Shown here: positions 1 through 6,365 of the stretch, piece by piece
How positions within the stretch are numbered: position 1 is the stretch's first letter
Layout of the letters: every line of letters begins with the position of its first letter
NCBI GenBank assembly: GCA_913051905.1
Contig: CAJXBY010000090.1
Location: forward strand, 1 to 10,033
Direction of reading: 5' to 3'
Source of the DNA: an uncultured Gammaproteobacteria bacterium
Lineage (GTDB): Bacteria; Pseudomonadota; Gammaproteobacteria; Arenicellales; UBA868
DNA: 10,033 nt
Notes under the pieces: model-generated
Databases searched by the model: none
What the model saw: only the letters and a program-made list of their open reading frames with translations
Told to the model about the DNA's origin: nothing
Made by a program: the position numbers and the translations under genes

Positions 1-1
1 G

Positions 2-910
2 GTGATTGCCGAGGAACTGGAATTTCCGGAAGGCCCCGTAGCGCTGCCGGATGGCAGCGTGCTGGTAGTCGAAATCAAGCGCGGGGCCATCACGCGCGTG
101 CTGCCGGGTCGCAGTAAGGAAACGGTGTCATTACCCGGCGGTGGACCCAACGGCCTTGCGATTGGCCCGGATGGGCGTTGCTTCGTTTGCAACAACGGTG
201 GCTTTCAGTGGCATGTCGACGAGACCGGTATCCGCCCCACCTTACAGCCGGACGACTACAGCGGGGGTCGGATCGAAGTTGTTGATCTCGAAAGTGGACG
301 GGTAGAAGTTCTTTACACCGAAGCGGACGGGCTACCGCTATCCGGGCCGAATGACATTGTGTTTGATGACCATGGTGGATTCTATTTCTCGGATCTGGGA
401 AAGGTCCGCGCAAAAGATCAAGATCGTGGACGCGTGCTGTATGGACTCGCTGATGGTGGTGGTGTGAAGACGGTTGCGGCCCCGATTGAGATGCCCAACG
501 GGGTAGGGCTCTCACCCGACGGTCAGTCTCTTTACGTGGCTGAGACACCCACGGCAAGGCTGTGGGCCTTTGATCTGACCGCGCCAGGGGAAATCAGCTC
601 GCACCCCTGGCCTTCACCCCATGGCGGGCGCTTCGTCGCAGGGTCTGCAGATTATCAGCGCTTCGACAGTCTGGCTGTGGAGGCCGATGGCCGCGTCTGT
701 GTTGCGACTTTGGTCAACGGCGGAATCAGTGTCATTTCGCCCGATACGGGTCACGTTGAACATATTGCTTTTCCGGATCGGTACACCACCAACATCTGCT
801 TTGGCGGGGAGAACCTGTCAACCGCCTACATTACCCTCTCGCAAAGCGGCCGCTTGATCGAGGTGCCATGGCCAAGAAGCGGGCTGGGGCTGGCTTACTT
901 GAACACCTGA
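2..910 (+). CDS. SMP-30/gluconolactonase-like beta-propeller hydrolase (5' end probably cut)
   Basis: Calcium-dependent six-bladed beta-propeller family (SMP-30/gluconolactonase/LRE), whose members hydrolyse sugar lactones or related esters; the substrate here is not known. Visible metal-site candidates are Glu10 in FPEGP, Asn117 in SGPND, Asn166 in MPNGV and Asp222 in FDSLAVE, matching the Glu/Asn/Asn/Asp ligand order of the family. Repeated PDG turns (GPDGR, SPDGQ, EADGR) mark the blades. The 302 residues seen are close to full family length. The GTG at position 2 is only the first possible start in view; homologues usually have several residues before the FPEGP motif, so the true start is probably upstream of the window. 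No signal peptide is seen, which suggests a cytoplasmic enzyme. The gene converges on the PhyH gene. Confidence 0.85.
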   Translation: MIAEELEFPEGPVALPDGSVLVVEIKRGAITRVLPGRSKETVSLPGGGPNGLAIGPDGRCFVCNNGGFQWHVDETGIRPTLQPDDYSGGRIEVVDLESGRVEVLYTEADGLPLSGPNDIVFDDHGGFYFSDLGKVRAKDQDRGRVLYGLADGGGVKTVAAPIEMPNGVGLSPDGQSLYVAETPTARLWAFDLTAPGEISSHPWPSPHGGRFVAGSADYQRFDSLAVEADGRVCVATLVNGGISVISPDTGHVEHIAFPDRYTTNICFGGENLSTAYITLSQSGRLIEVPWPRSGLGLAYLNT

Positions 911-967
911 CCGTCAGTCGTTTCGACAATCGCCGTCGATCGCTGGCTGACCAGGAAACCGCTCCGG

Positions 968-998
968 ACCTGAAAGTCCCTCAAGCAGTCTTTCAGGT
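968..998. terminator. Inverted repeat between convergent genes, candidate bidirectional terminator
   Basis: ACCTGAAAG (968-976) and CTTTCAGGT (990-998) are perfect 9-bp arms around a 13-nt loop, extendable by one G-T pair. The structure lies in the gap between the convergent SMP-30 and PhyH genes and overlaps the PhyH stop codon (993-995). No T-run follows on either strand, so intrinsic termination is only inferred from position. Confidence 0.3.
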
Positions 999-1826
999 TC
1001 TATGGGTCTTCCAGTCGGTCCCGTGATAAAGAATCTGCCGCCGAATCTCTTCGGACTCCCGGTGGAACTCAACCGAAACCGGGTCAAAGTCGTAACGAGG
1101 CTCTGGTTCAGACTTGAAGCACCCGAATCGATCATCCCCACGGACCAGTGCGGCGCTGTCCTGATCTGAGTAGGCCTGGCGGGTGTCCGGTGGAATATAC
1201 CGGATGGCCAGACCGATGCGCCGGTCATCAGTTTGATTGGGATGGGATGCATGAGCGATTCGGTAGGCAAACAAAGTTGCCTCACCCGTGTCGACTTCGA
1301 GATTCACGGCACGACTCTCATCTATTCCAGTGATCTGCTGGCCCCGCGTCAGCAGGTTGTCGTCGTGATAGGTCTCTTCGTGCTGGAGATCGGGGCCGGT
1401 ATGGCTCCCGGGTAACACTCGCATACAGCCGCTTTTCTCTGTGGAGGGTGAAAGCGCTACCCAGACGGTCACCAACTTGTCAGTGTCCAGTCCCCAGTAC
1501 TGGCTGTCCTGGTGCCAGGAGACAAATTGTGGTGATTGGGGTTCCTTGATCCACCAGTCGGTCGACCAGACCATAATATCTGGGCCGATCACGTCCTCGA
1601 CAGCATCGAGAATTCTGGGAGTACGGATAAAGTCTGACAGCCATTTAAAAAGCAGATGATTCTTGAAGCGGTTGGAACCGCGTAGCGTTCCGCCATGATC
1701 TTTTTCAAATGATTCCAGTCTGGAGCGCATCCCGTCGATCTGGTCACGCGATGCGACAGGAAATGCCGGCAGGTACCCGTCTTCGCGGAAGCGTAAGACC
1801 TCGTCGTCAGTGAAATATTTTCCCAT
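993..1826 (-). CDS. Phytanoyl-CoA dioxygenase (PhyH) family protein
   Basis: Non-haem Fe(II)/2-oxoglutarate-dependent oxygenase of the PhyH family, acting in the cytoplasm; such enzymes hydroxylate varied small molecules or acyl-CoAs, and the substrate cannot be read from sequence. Counted from the ATG at 1826 the protein has 277 residues, normal for the family. The facial triad is visible as His105 and Asp107 (SWHQDSQYW) with His192 (IAHASHPN). Arg202/Arg203 (DDRRIGLAIRY) follow, one of them the likely 2-oxoglutarate carboxylate contact. MRVLPGSH is the usual strand-turn before the distal histidine. I prefer the ATG at 1826 (MGKYFTDDEV) over the upstream start at 1883 because the FTDDEV opening is typical of the family and TTAAGG precedes it; the extra 19 residues look like untranslated sequence. 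Divergent from the RidA gene. Confidence 0.88.
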   Translation of the reverse strand: MGKYFTDDEVLRFREDGYLPAFPVASRDQIDGMRSRLESFEKDHGGTLRGSNRFKNHLLFKWLSDFIRTPRILDAVEDVIGPDIMVWSTDWWIKEPQSPQFVSWHQDSQYWGLDTDKLVTVWVALSPSTEKSGCMRVLPGSHTGPDLQHEETYHDDNLLTRGQQITGIDESRAVNLEVDTGEATLFAYRIAHASHPNQTDDRRIGLAIRYIPPDTRQAYSDQDSAALVRGDDRFGCFKSEPEPRYDFDPVSVEFHRESEEIRRQILYHGTDWKTHRT

Positions 1827-1897
1827 GAGCCTTAACCCGGTAGTGATTATCCATCCAATGCGGCCAGAGGCCCTTCCCGGCAACTGGGGAATCGGAT

Positions 1898-1925
1898 AGA
1901 TTTGGTCATCATTATCATCAAATCT
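1898..1925. promoter_or_regulatory. 28-bp palindrome, candidate operator in PhyH/RidA divergent region
   Basis: AGATTTG (1898-1904) and CAAATCT (1919-1925) are perfect 7-bp arms, and the 14-bp centre is partly symmetric. It lies in the roughly 105-bp region between the divergent PhyH and RidA starts, ending 6 bases before the preferred RidA ATG at 1932. The position would suit a repressor site or an mRNA hairpin at the RidA start. No regulator gene is visible nearby. Confidence 0.35.
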
Positions 1926-1931
1926 GCCGCT

Positions 1932-2318
1932 ATGATCCAGAGAATACAGCCCGCCGCCGTTCCCCAGTCAAACGCGCCCTTCAGCCAGGTCGTATTGGAT
2001 GACCGTTATGCGTACCTTGCAGGACTCGTCGCTGCTGATTTCCCAAGCGGTATTGCTGTTCTGGGAGACGTGGGAAAAGAGACCGAGGCCGTTATGAATA
2101 CGGTAGTCAGAATTCTTGAGGAACAGGGCCTTTCGGTCGCGGACATTGTACGGTCCGACGTGCACTTGTCCGATCTGGAGGATTTTGACGCAATGGACGC
2201 TGCCTACAGGCGCTTTTTTGACTCGGGTGAGTACCCGGCCCGAACCACGACCGAGTCGCCCCGGCTTTTTGGCGGCAGCAAGGTGGAGATCACGATCCAG
2301 GCCAGGCTGAGAGCCTGA
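1932..2318 (+). CDS. RidA/YjgF/UK114 family protein (enamine/imine deaminase-like)
   Basis: Members of the RidA family hydrolyse reactive enamine/imine intermediates, forming cytoplasmic trimers with active sites between subunits; some family branches have other roles in catabolic operons. From the ATG at 1932 the protein has 128 residues, the usual length. Arg104 in EYPART and Glu119 in KVEI match the catalytic Arg and Glu of the RidA subfamily almost exactly in numbering, so deaminase activity is plausible. An in-frame TTG at 1902 would add ten odd residues (MVIIIIKSAA), so I chose the internal ATG, although no clear Shine-Dalgarno precedes it. The gene leads a compact run, with a 27-residue membrane ORF starting 15 bases after its stop and then the reductive-dehalogenase-like gene. 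Confidence 0.85.
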   Translation: MIQRIQPAAVPQSNAPFSQVVLDDRYAYLAGLVAADFPSGIAVLGDVGKETEAVMNTVVRILEEQGLSVADIVRSDVHLSDLEDFDAMDAAYRRFFDSGEYPARTTTESPRLFGGSKVEITIQARLRA

Positions 2319-2333
2319 ACCAGGGCTGTCGAT

Positions 2334-2417
2334 ATGGGACTTGACTGGCGTATCACTATACTTCTGATCGCACTGCTGTGGATGGGCTATTCGGTTGTCC
2401 AGTGGATTCAGGGCTGA
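2334..2417 (+). CDS. 27-residue single-span membrane peptide, possible anchor for the downstream Fe-S protein
   Basis: A short ATG-initiated ORF with AGGG eight bases upstream. It starts 15 bases after the RidA stop and overlaps the start of the reductive-dehalogenase-like ORF in another frame. It opens MGLDWRI, then runs about 18 hydrophobic residues (TILLIALLWMGYSVV), and ends QWIQG. The layout is a charged or polar N-terminus, one membrane helix and a short tail. Respiratory reductive dehalogenases are normally tethered by a separate small membrane protein (RdhB, about 90 residues with 2-3 spans); this ORF is far shorter and is not recognisably RdhB. Alternatively it is the N-terminal anchor of the next gene, separated by a one-base indel, since a -1 shift near 2411 would fuse them. 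No homology is claimed. Confidence 0.5.
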   Translation: MGLDWRITILLIALLWMGYSVVQWIQG

Positions 2418-3427
2418 AGCCACGATTTCATTACAAAGTGACTGAAAAAGAATCGACCCCTCCATTTGACTGGGAAGCGTGGTATGAGGCCTGTGGGGGA
2501 CGGGTCGATCATACCCCAGGTGCCAGTGAGATCATCGCAGAGATCTACAACACGCAGTCCCTGGCTTTCGAAGGCCCGGCAGCCGAAAAGAAAATACCTT
2601 TCAAGACCGAACAGCACGCCGCAGATTTCGTGAAGGCAGCGGCCCGTACCGCAGGGGCTGCCGCCGTTGGCATCACCCGCATAGAACCGTCGGATATCTA
2701 TCAGGGTAGAACGGTCTCCGAAACCTACGCTATCGCGATCGGGCAGCGTATGCAGTGGAAACAGTTTCAGACCGTGCCTTCGATTGATAGCGGTGTTGAA
2801 TGCTGTCGCGTCTACCACGACCTGGGAGAGATCTGCATCAGAATTGCCAAGGCCCTCCGAGATCGAGGATTCCCGGCCCGTGTGGAGGACCCGGTCGGTG
2901 ATTCAGATTTGATGCACGTTCCCATCGCCCTTCGGGCGGGCTTTGGGGAACTCGGCCGGCACGGGTCTATCATTCACCCGGAACTCGGCCCACTGTTCCG
3001 GCTTGGCACGGTCGTCACCGACCTACCCATGGCCTGTGATGCACCGATCGATGTTGGTATTGCTGCATTCTGTGACCGTTGCAAGGCTTGTCGGAAGCTC
3101 TGTCCGGCCGATGCAATTCCCGACGATCGGGATCCCGAGTCCGGTATGGACCCGATCGGCAAGCCCCGGTATGTGCTCGATACCGGTCGCTGCTTTCCTT
3201 ATTTCGCCAGACAGCACTATTGTTCTATATGCCTTGCGGTCTGTGCTTATCGTCACAAGGAATGGGCCAAAGATTTTAACGGTGCACAAACGACGCTCAG
3301 CCCCAACACTGTATTGGCGGATCCACCGCCGACTGTGGATCCAAACCCTCCAGCGAAGGTCCACGACTATCCCCGAATCAAGGTCCTGTACAACCGCACG
3401 CATCCCGACCGTAAAGAGGGCGTCTGA
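2378..3427 (+). CDS. Reductive-dehalogenase-like double [4Fe-4S] protein (RdhA/QueG-type fold)
   Basis: Resembles the catalytic part of corrinoid-dependent reductive dehalogenases. The region GFGELGRHGSIIHPELGP (residues 188-205) followed by FRLGTVVTDLPM is the RdhA-type corrinoid-domain signature. A ferredoxin-like part follows, with Cys232, Cys235, Cys238 and Cys242 (CDRCKACRKLCP), then Cys272, Cys282, Cys285 and Cys289 (CxxCxxxC preceded by a distant Cys), enough for two [4Fe-4S] clusters. There is no twin-arginine signal peptide, unlike respiratory RdhA, so the protein is cytoplasmic or inner-membrane tethered. At up to 349 residues it is short for RdhA. The start is uncertain: the ATG at 2378 lies inside the 27-residue ORF and has no good Shine-Dalgarno; a GTG at 2438 is an alternative. 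The substrate is unknown; dehalogenation is an inference from the fold. Confidence 0.72.
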   Translation: MDGLFGCPVDSGLKPRFHYKVTEKESTPPFDWEAWYEACGGRVDHTPGASEIIAEIYNTQSLAFEGPAAEKKIPFKTEQHAADFVKAAARTAGAAAVGITRIEPSDIYQGRTVSETYAIAIGQRMQWKQFQTVPSIDSGVECCRVYHDLGEICIRIAKALRDRGFPARVEDPVGDSDLMHVPIALRAGFGELGRHGSIIHPELGPLFRLGTVVTDLPMACDAPIDVGIAAFCDRCKACRKLCPADAIPDDRDPESGMDPIGKPRYVLDTGRCFPYFARQHYCSICLAVCAYRHKEWAKDFNGAQTTLSPNTVLADPPPTVDPNPPAKVHDYPRIKVLYNRTHPDRKEGV

Positions 3428-3499
3428 CCCTTCGGGTTGTGGCAGGCGCCGCAAGTCGACTGACAATACTCTGACATTCGTTGCTCAGTCCTTCGGGAC
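3427..3499 (+). other. Two short UUCG-type hairpins between the Fe-S gene and the transporter
   Basis: ACCC-TTC-GGGT (3427-3437) begins at the last base of the Fe-S gene stop codon, and GTCC-TTCG-GGAC (3488-3499) lies just before the TTG start of the transporter. The second is a classic stable cUUCGg tetraloop on a 4-bp stem. Neither has a T-run. They may limit read-through or influence initiation of the transporter, but the stems are short enough to be chance. Confidence 0.25.
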
Positions 3500-3511
3500 C
3501 GGATCCTCCAC

Positions 3512-4381
3512 TTGAACCGACACCACATTTTCGCTTTGGCAGCCCCCGTATTCTGGAGTATCTCGGGGATCACGGTCCGCCTAATGGAGGGTGCCACAGA
3601 GTGGCAGATCAACTTTTATCGCTGTGCTTCCCTGGTCGGATTCGTGGTGGTCATATTGTTGCTTCGTTACAAATACCGCGTGTTTCGGGTCATTCAGGCA
3701 GCGGGTTTGAAAGGGCTGTGGGCCGGGGTTCTGTTAAGCGGTGCAATGCTCTGCAACATCGTCGCCCTGATTCACACTACGGTTGCCAATGCAGTACTTT
3801 TGATGGCGACCGGACCAATCTTTGCCGCACTGCTCGGGCGAATTATCCTGGGTGAGAGGACATCCTGGCAGTTATGGATCAGTATTTCACTGGCACTCAT
3901 CGGAATTCTTGTGATGGTGGGCGGTGGAATCGGGCAGGGCAGTCTTTACGGAGATCTGATTGCCCTGGTGGGAGTGGCTTTTTTCGGCTGTTATGCGGTT
4001 GCGCTTAGGGTGGGCCGGACTACCGACATGTCACCCGCGGTTCTCCATGCCGGACTCTGCGGCGCACTGTCTGCGGGGCTGATTCTCTTTTTTAACGGCC
4101 AGGGTTTTGCCGCACCACCGGCCGACATCGCGCTTTGTATCATGCTGGGTATCGTTCAGGTCGGCATTGGCAGTGTGTTATTTGCGCTTGCTGCCCAGTC
4201 GGTACCCGCTGTTAATCTCACGCTTTATGCGCTGGGTGAGCCCGTGCTCGCTCCGCTTTGGACTTACGTTGGCATTGGAGAGGTGCCAGCAGGAACCACA
4301 TTTCTGGGTGGCGGTATCCTGCTCATTGCACTGTTTTTCCAGGTGCTGAACGAATGGAATAATTCACGGGCACCTACCTGA
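3512..4381 (+). CDS. EamA/DMT superfamily exporter, ten predicted membrane spans
   Basis: Inner-membrane transporter of the drug/metabolite transporter superfamily, with two EamA repeats of five helices each. Members mostly export amino acids, sulfur metabolites or other small organics; the substrate cannot be assigned. The first repeat runs from about residue 6 (ALAAPVFWSISGITVRLM) to about 138, including the family turn LGERTSWQLW before helix 5. The second runs from about 148 to 278 and ends with GEPVLAPLW and GEVPAGTTFLGGG, the typical EamA close. The 289 residues are normal length. The start is a TTG at 3512, chosen because the N-terminus fits homologues and no in-frame ATG lies just upstream; ribosome binding looks weak. 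It follows the Fe-S gene by 84 bases on the same strand, so co-transcription is possible. Its 3' end abuts the convergent SDR gene within 9 bases. Confidence 0.85.
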   Translation: MNRHHIFALAAPVFWSISGITVRLMEGATEWQINFYRCASLVGFVVVILLLRYKYRVFRVIQAAGLKGLWAGVLLSGAMLCNIVALIHTTVANAVLLMATGPIFAALLGRIILGERTSWQLWISISLALIGILVMVGGGIGQGSLYGDLIALVGVAFFGCYAVALRVGRTTDMSPAVLHAGLCGALSAGLILFFNGQGFAAPPADIALCIMLGIVQVGIGSVLFALAAQSVPAVNLTLYALGEPVLAPLWTYVGIGEVPAGTTFLGGGILLIALFFQVLNEWNNSRAPT

Positions 4382-4390
4382 GGCTGTCGT

Positions 4391-5173
4391 TCAAGTGGCT
4401 GTCAGACCGCCATCCACAACGAGCTCTGAACCCGTGACGTGGCGTGATTCGTCAGAGGCCAAGAACAGGATGCACTGCGCAACGTCTATGGGTTCACCGG
4501 TCTCACCGATCGGAACCCGCTTGCGGGCAGTCTGCCAGTTGGTTTCTATATCCGGACCTTCAATATAACCTTTAAGTTCCATCAGTTCGTTTCCCATATC
4601 GGTCCGAATAGGGTCTGGGTGTACGGAATTGCAACGGATACGGTATCCCATGCGCCCGCAGTGAATCGCTACCGACTTGGTGAGCTGCCGTACTGCCGCT
4701 TTGGAGGCCCCGTAAGCCACCAGGCTCGGTGTTGCAATCAGACCCGCCACCGAAGACAGGTTGACGATTGAACCTCCGAAGTCCTTCATTGCCTGCACAC
4801 CGGCCCGGCACCCCAGGAAGACCCCTTCGACATTCACCGACTGGATCGCCTGCCATTGGGCGAGGGAGGTCTGCTCGATGTCCTGGACGGGTTCCGTGGT
4901 GAGGATACCGGCGTTATTAACAAGGATGTCGACCTTGCCATACAGATTCTGGACACTATCAAACACTTGTTTCCAGGACTCTTCGTCACAGACGTCCTGC
5001 TGAATGAAACGGGCCTGTGACCCCAATCCCTCCGCGGCGGCTTCTCCGCCCTCGACGTTACGGTCAGTGATGACTACCCGTGCGCCTTCGTCGATCATCA
5101 GCTGCGCGGTACACAACCCGATACCAGTCGCAGCGCCGGAGATCAATGCCACTTTGTCGTTCAGTCTCGCCAT
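4391..5173 (-). CDS. SDR family NAD(P)-dependent oxidoreductase (classical)
   Basis: Classical short-chain dehydrogenase/reductase with a Rossmann fold, expected to oxidise or reduce an alcohol/ketone in the cytoplasm; the substrate is unknown. The nucleotide motif is SGAATGIG (residues 12-19), NNAG lies at 86-89, and the catalytic Ser141, Tyr154 and Lys158 sit in SSVAG and YGASK. Asp37 at the end of the second strand (VVITD) favours NAD over NADP. The C-terminus has the usual SELVVDGG. At 260 residues it is full length. The ATG at 5173 is well supported by GGAGG four bases upstream (CCTCC at 5178-5182 on the plus strand). The gene converges on the transporter and faces away from the second SDR across a 405-bp spacer. 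Confidence 0.92.
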   Translation of the reverse strand: MARLNDKVALISGAATGIGLCTAQLMIDEGARVVITDRNVEGGEAAAEGLGSQARFIQQDVCDEESWKQVFDSVQNLYGKVDILVNNAGILTTEPVQDIEQTSLAQWQAIQSVNVEGVFLGCRAGVQAMKDFGGSIVNLSSVAGLIATPSLVAYGASKAAVRQLTKSVAIHCGRMGYRIRCNSVHPDPIRTDMGNELMELKGYIEGPDIETNWQTARKRVPIGETGEPIDVAQCILFLASDESRHVTGSELVVDGGLTAT

Positions 5174-5379
5174 GATGCCTCCAGGTTTGAGGTTTAGGTA
5201 TTACATCGAGATCCAGCGTTGCTGCCTTCTTATCAACTATGGAAACCCGTCCGGTTTTGTACGATATGGCAGGCTCGATACGATCGGTCAAGTACAGAGC
5301 ATGTCTGGTACGACCGCTGACTGTGACCGGTCTCTGTCCAGACAAAACAAGACATTCCCATTGTAAGTCATGATCTGAG

Positions 5380-5482
5380 ATGAGAAACAATTTTTCCGTT
5401 ATAGCGGCATTGTTGCCGGCCCTTAATACTGGCGGGGGTTGTTGCGACCCAGGCAGCTCCTAAAGAAGCCGAATCAAGCTGA
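5380..5482 (+). pseudogene. Small secreted-peptide ORF interrupted by one extra base
   Basis: From the ATG at 5380 the frame reads MRNNFSVIAALLPAL and then turns to NTGGGCC and a stop at 5461-5463. Shifting by one base at the TTAATA of 5423-5428 restores a sensible secretion signal, continuing ILAGVVATQA then APKEAESS, with a stop at 5480-5482. The repaired product would be 33 residues: a positive N-terminus, a hydrophobic core and an AxA-like cleavage site (ATQA), with only about eight residues left after cleavage. It could be the decayed 5' remnant of a secreted protein gene or a recently broken micropeptide. A sequencing indel would also explain it. No strong Shine-Dalgarno is present, and chance is not excluded. 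Confidence 0.35.
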
Positions 5483-5566
5483 TCGTTGCTACCCGAACCA
5501 AATCAGTTTGATTGCAGTACGCCCACGAGGTGTTTATTCTTGAGCTACTTGACACCCACTAAACGC

Positions 5567-5572
5567 AAGGAG
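5567..5572 (+). promoter_or_regulatory. Ribosome binding site fixing the second SDR start
   Basis: AAGGAG lies six bases before the ATG at 5579. The open frame extends upstream to an ATG at 5486, but that extension lacks a site like this and adds 31 residues before the normal SDR N-terminus. Confidence 0.8.
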
Positions 5573-5578
5573 AAAGCC

Positions 5579-6328
5579 ATGCGTCTTAAAGGAAAGACCG
5601 CAATCGTTACGGGTGCTGCATCGGGAATGGGCGCATCGACTGCAGAGATCTTCGCCAGCGAAGGCGCACGTGTGGTGTTGACAGATATCCTAGAGGCCGA
5701 AGGGCTCGAGATCACCGACAAGATTCTGAGCGCGGGGGCAGAAGCTAAATTTCTTGTACACGATGTCACCAGCGAATCAGACTGGGAGCGGCTTGCCTCT
5801 GAAACTTCCGCGTCCTACGGCCAGATTGATATTCTGATCAACAACGCGGGAGTCAGTGGCAGTCATCCCGACCTGCTGAACACCGACACCTGGGATCAGC
5901 AGATGAGCGTCAATGCCCGGGGTGTATTCCTGGGTATGCGCACCGTGATACCCCTGATGCAGGCGTCCGGCGGTGGTTCAATCGTGAACATCTCATCGAT
6001 CTCTGGTGTCACCGGGCAGAGTTTCGTACATATGGGATACAACGCCGCCAAAGGTGCCGTCCGAATGGCCACCAAAGCGGCCGCTGTACAGTTTGCTCCG
6101 GACGGCATCCGGGTCAACTCGGTACATCCTGGACTGATGCCCGCAATGCGCAGCTCGATGATGACAGCTGACCCGACAGTGAGGGAAAAAATGCTTTTGG
6201 GTGTTCCGGCGGGCCGCGTGGGGCGCGTAGAAGAGGTGGCATACGCAAACCTATTTCTGGCCAGCGACGAGTCTTCCTATATCACAGGCGTAGAGCTGCC
6301 CGTGGATGGCGGATTTCTCGCCATGTAG
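5579..6328 (+). CDS. SDR family NAD(P)-dependent oxidoreductase (classical, FabG-like)
   Basis: A second classical short-chain dehydrogenase, related in layout to the divergent one but clearly a distinct gene. It opens MRLKGKTAIVTGAASGMG, giving the TGxxxGxG cofactor loop at residues 11-18. Asp36 (VVLTD) suggests NAD preference. NNAG is at 89-92 or one residue earlier, and the catalytic Ser140, Tyr154 and Lys158 lie in SSISG and YNAAK. SVHPG after the helix and ELPVDGG near the end are usual SDR features. The protein has 249 residues from the ATG at 5579, full length, with a good Shine-Dalgarno. The substrate is unknown; sterols, hydroxy acids and sugars are all possible in this family. A nested hairpin overlaps its stop codon. 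Confidence 0.92.
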   Translation: MRLKGKTAIVTGAASGMGASTAEIFASEGARVVLTDILEAEGLEITDKILSAGAEAKFLVHDVTSESDWERLASETSASYGQIDILINNAGVSGSHPDLLNTDTWDQQMSVNARGVFLGMRTVIPLMQASGGGSIVNISSISGVTGQSFVHMGYNAAKGAVRMATKAAAVQFAPDGIRVNSVHPGLMPAMRSSMMTADPTVREKMLLGVPAGRVGRVEEVAYANLFLASDESSYITGVELPVDGGFLAM

Positions 6329-6347
6329 GCCGGCATGGAAATCCGCC
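6308..6347. terminator. Nested hairpin over the SDR stop codon, candidate terminator
   Basis: GGCGGATTT (6308-6316) pairs perfectly with AAATCCGCC (6339-6347), and inside it CCATG (6321-6325) pairs with CATGG (6334-6338), leaving a short bulge and an 8-nt loop. The SDR stop codon is within the structure. A second small repeat, TCCCG...CGGGA, follows. The site lies between convergent genes, which suits a bidirectional terminator, but there is no T-run. Confidence 0.4.
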
Positions 6348-6365
6348 CTCCCGGGGCAAGCGGGA

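Larger units (their letters stand above)
5174..5578. other. 405-bp divergent spacer between two SDR genes
   Basis: The spacer separates the divergent SDR genes, so promoters for both should lie here, but I find no convincing sigma-70 pair on either strand. It holds the Shine-Dalgarno sites of both genes, a candidate broken small secreted-peptide ORF (5380-5482), a small palindrome AATCA-GTT-TGATT (5501-5513), and a weak GTCTGG/CCAGAC inverted repeat (5303-5308 and 5338-5343). No intact larger gene is supported. Confidence 0.6.

Noticed and set aside
90..557. 155-codon minus-strand frame opposite the SMP-30 gene
   Set aside because: Arg/His/Pro-rich shadow frame of a well-supported beta-propeller gene, with a His run and no recognisable domain.
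2405..2420. Programmed -1 ribosomal frameshift joining the membrane peptide to the Fe-S protein
   Set aside because: No X-XXY-YYZ slippery heptamer is present at the overlap, so a programmed shift is not supported; a plain indel or two separate genes explain it better.
2378..3427. Assignment of the Fe-S protein as epoxyqueuosine reductase QueG
   Set aside because: The double-cluster layout is shared, but the GFGELGRHGSIIHPELGP stretch and the following TDLPM are of reductive-dehalogenase type, and the C-terminal region of QueG is not visible.
5260..5313. Three TACGA copies as operator repeats
   Set aside because: Five-base matches at uneven spacing (19 and 30 bases) are easily chance.
5549..5554. 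TTGACA as a -35 box for the second SDR
   Set aside because: A properly spaced -10 would fall on the ribosome binding site and the transcript would begin inside the coding region.
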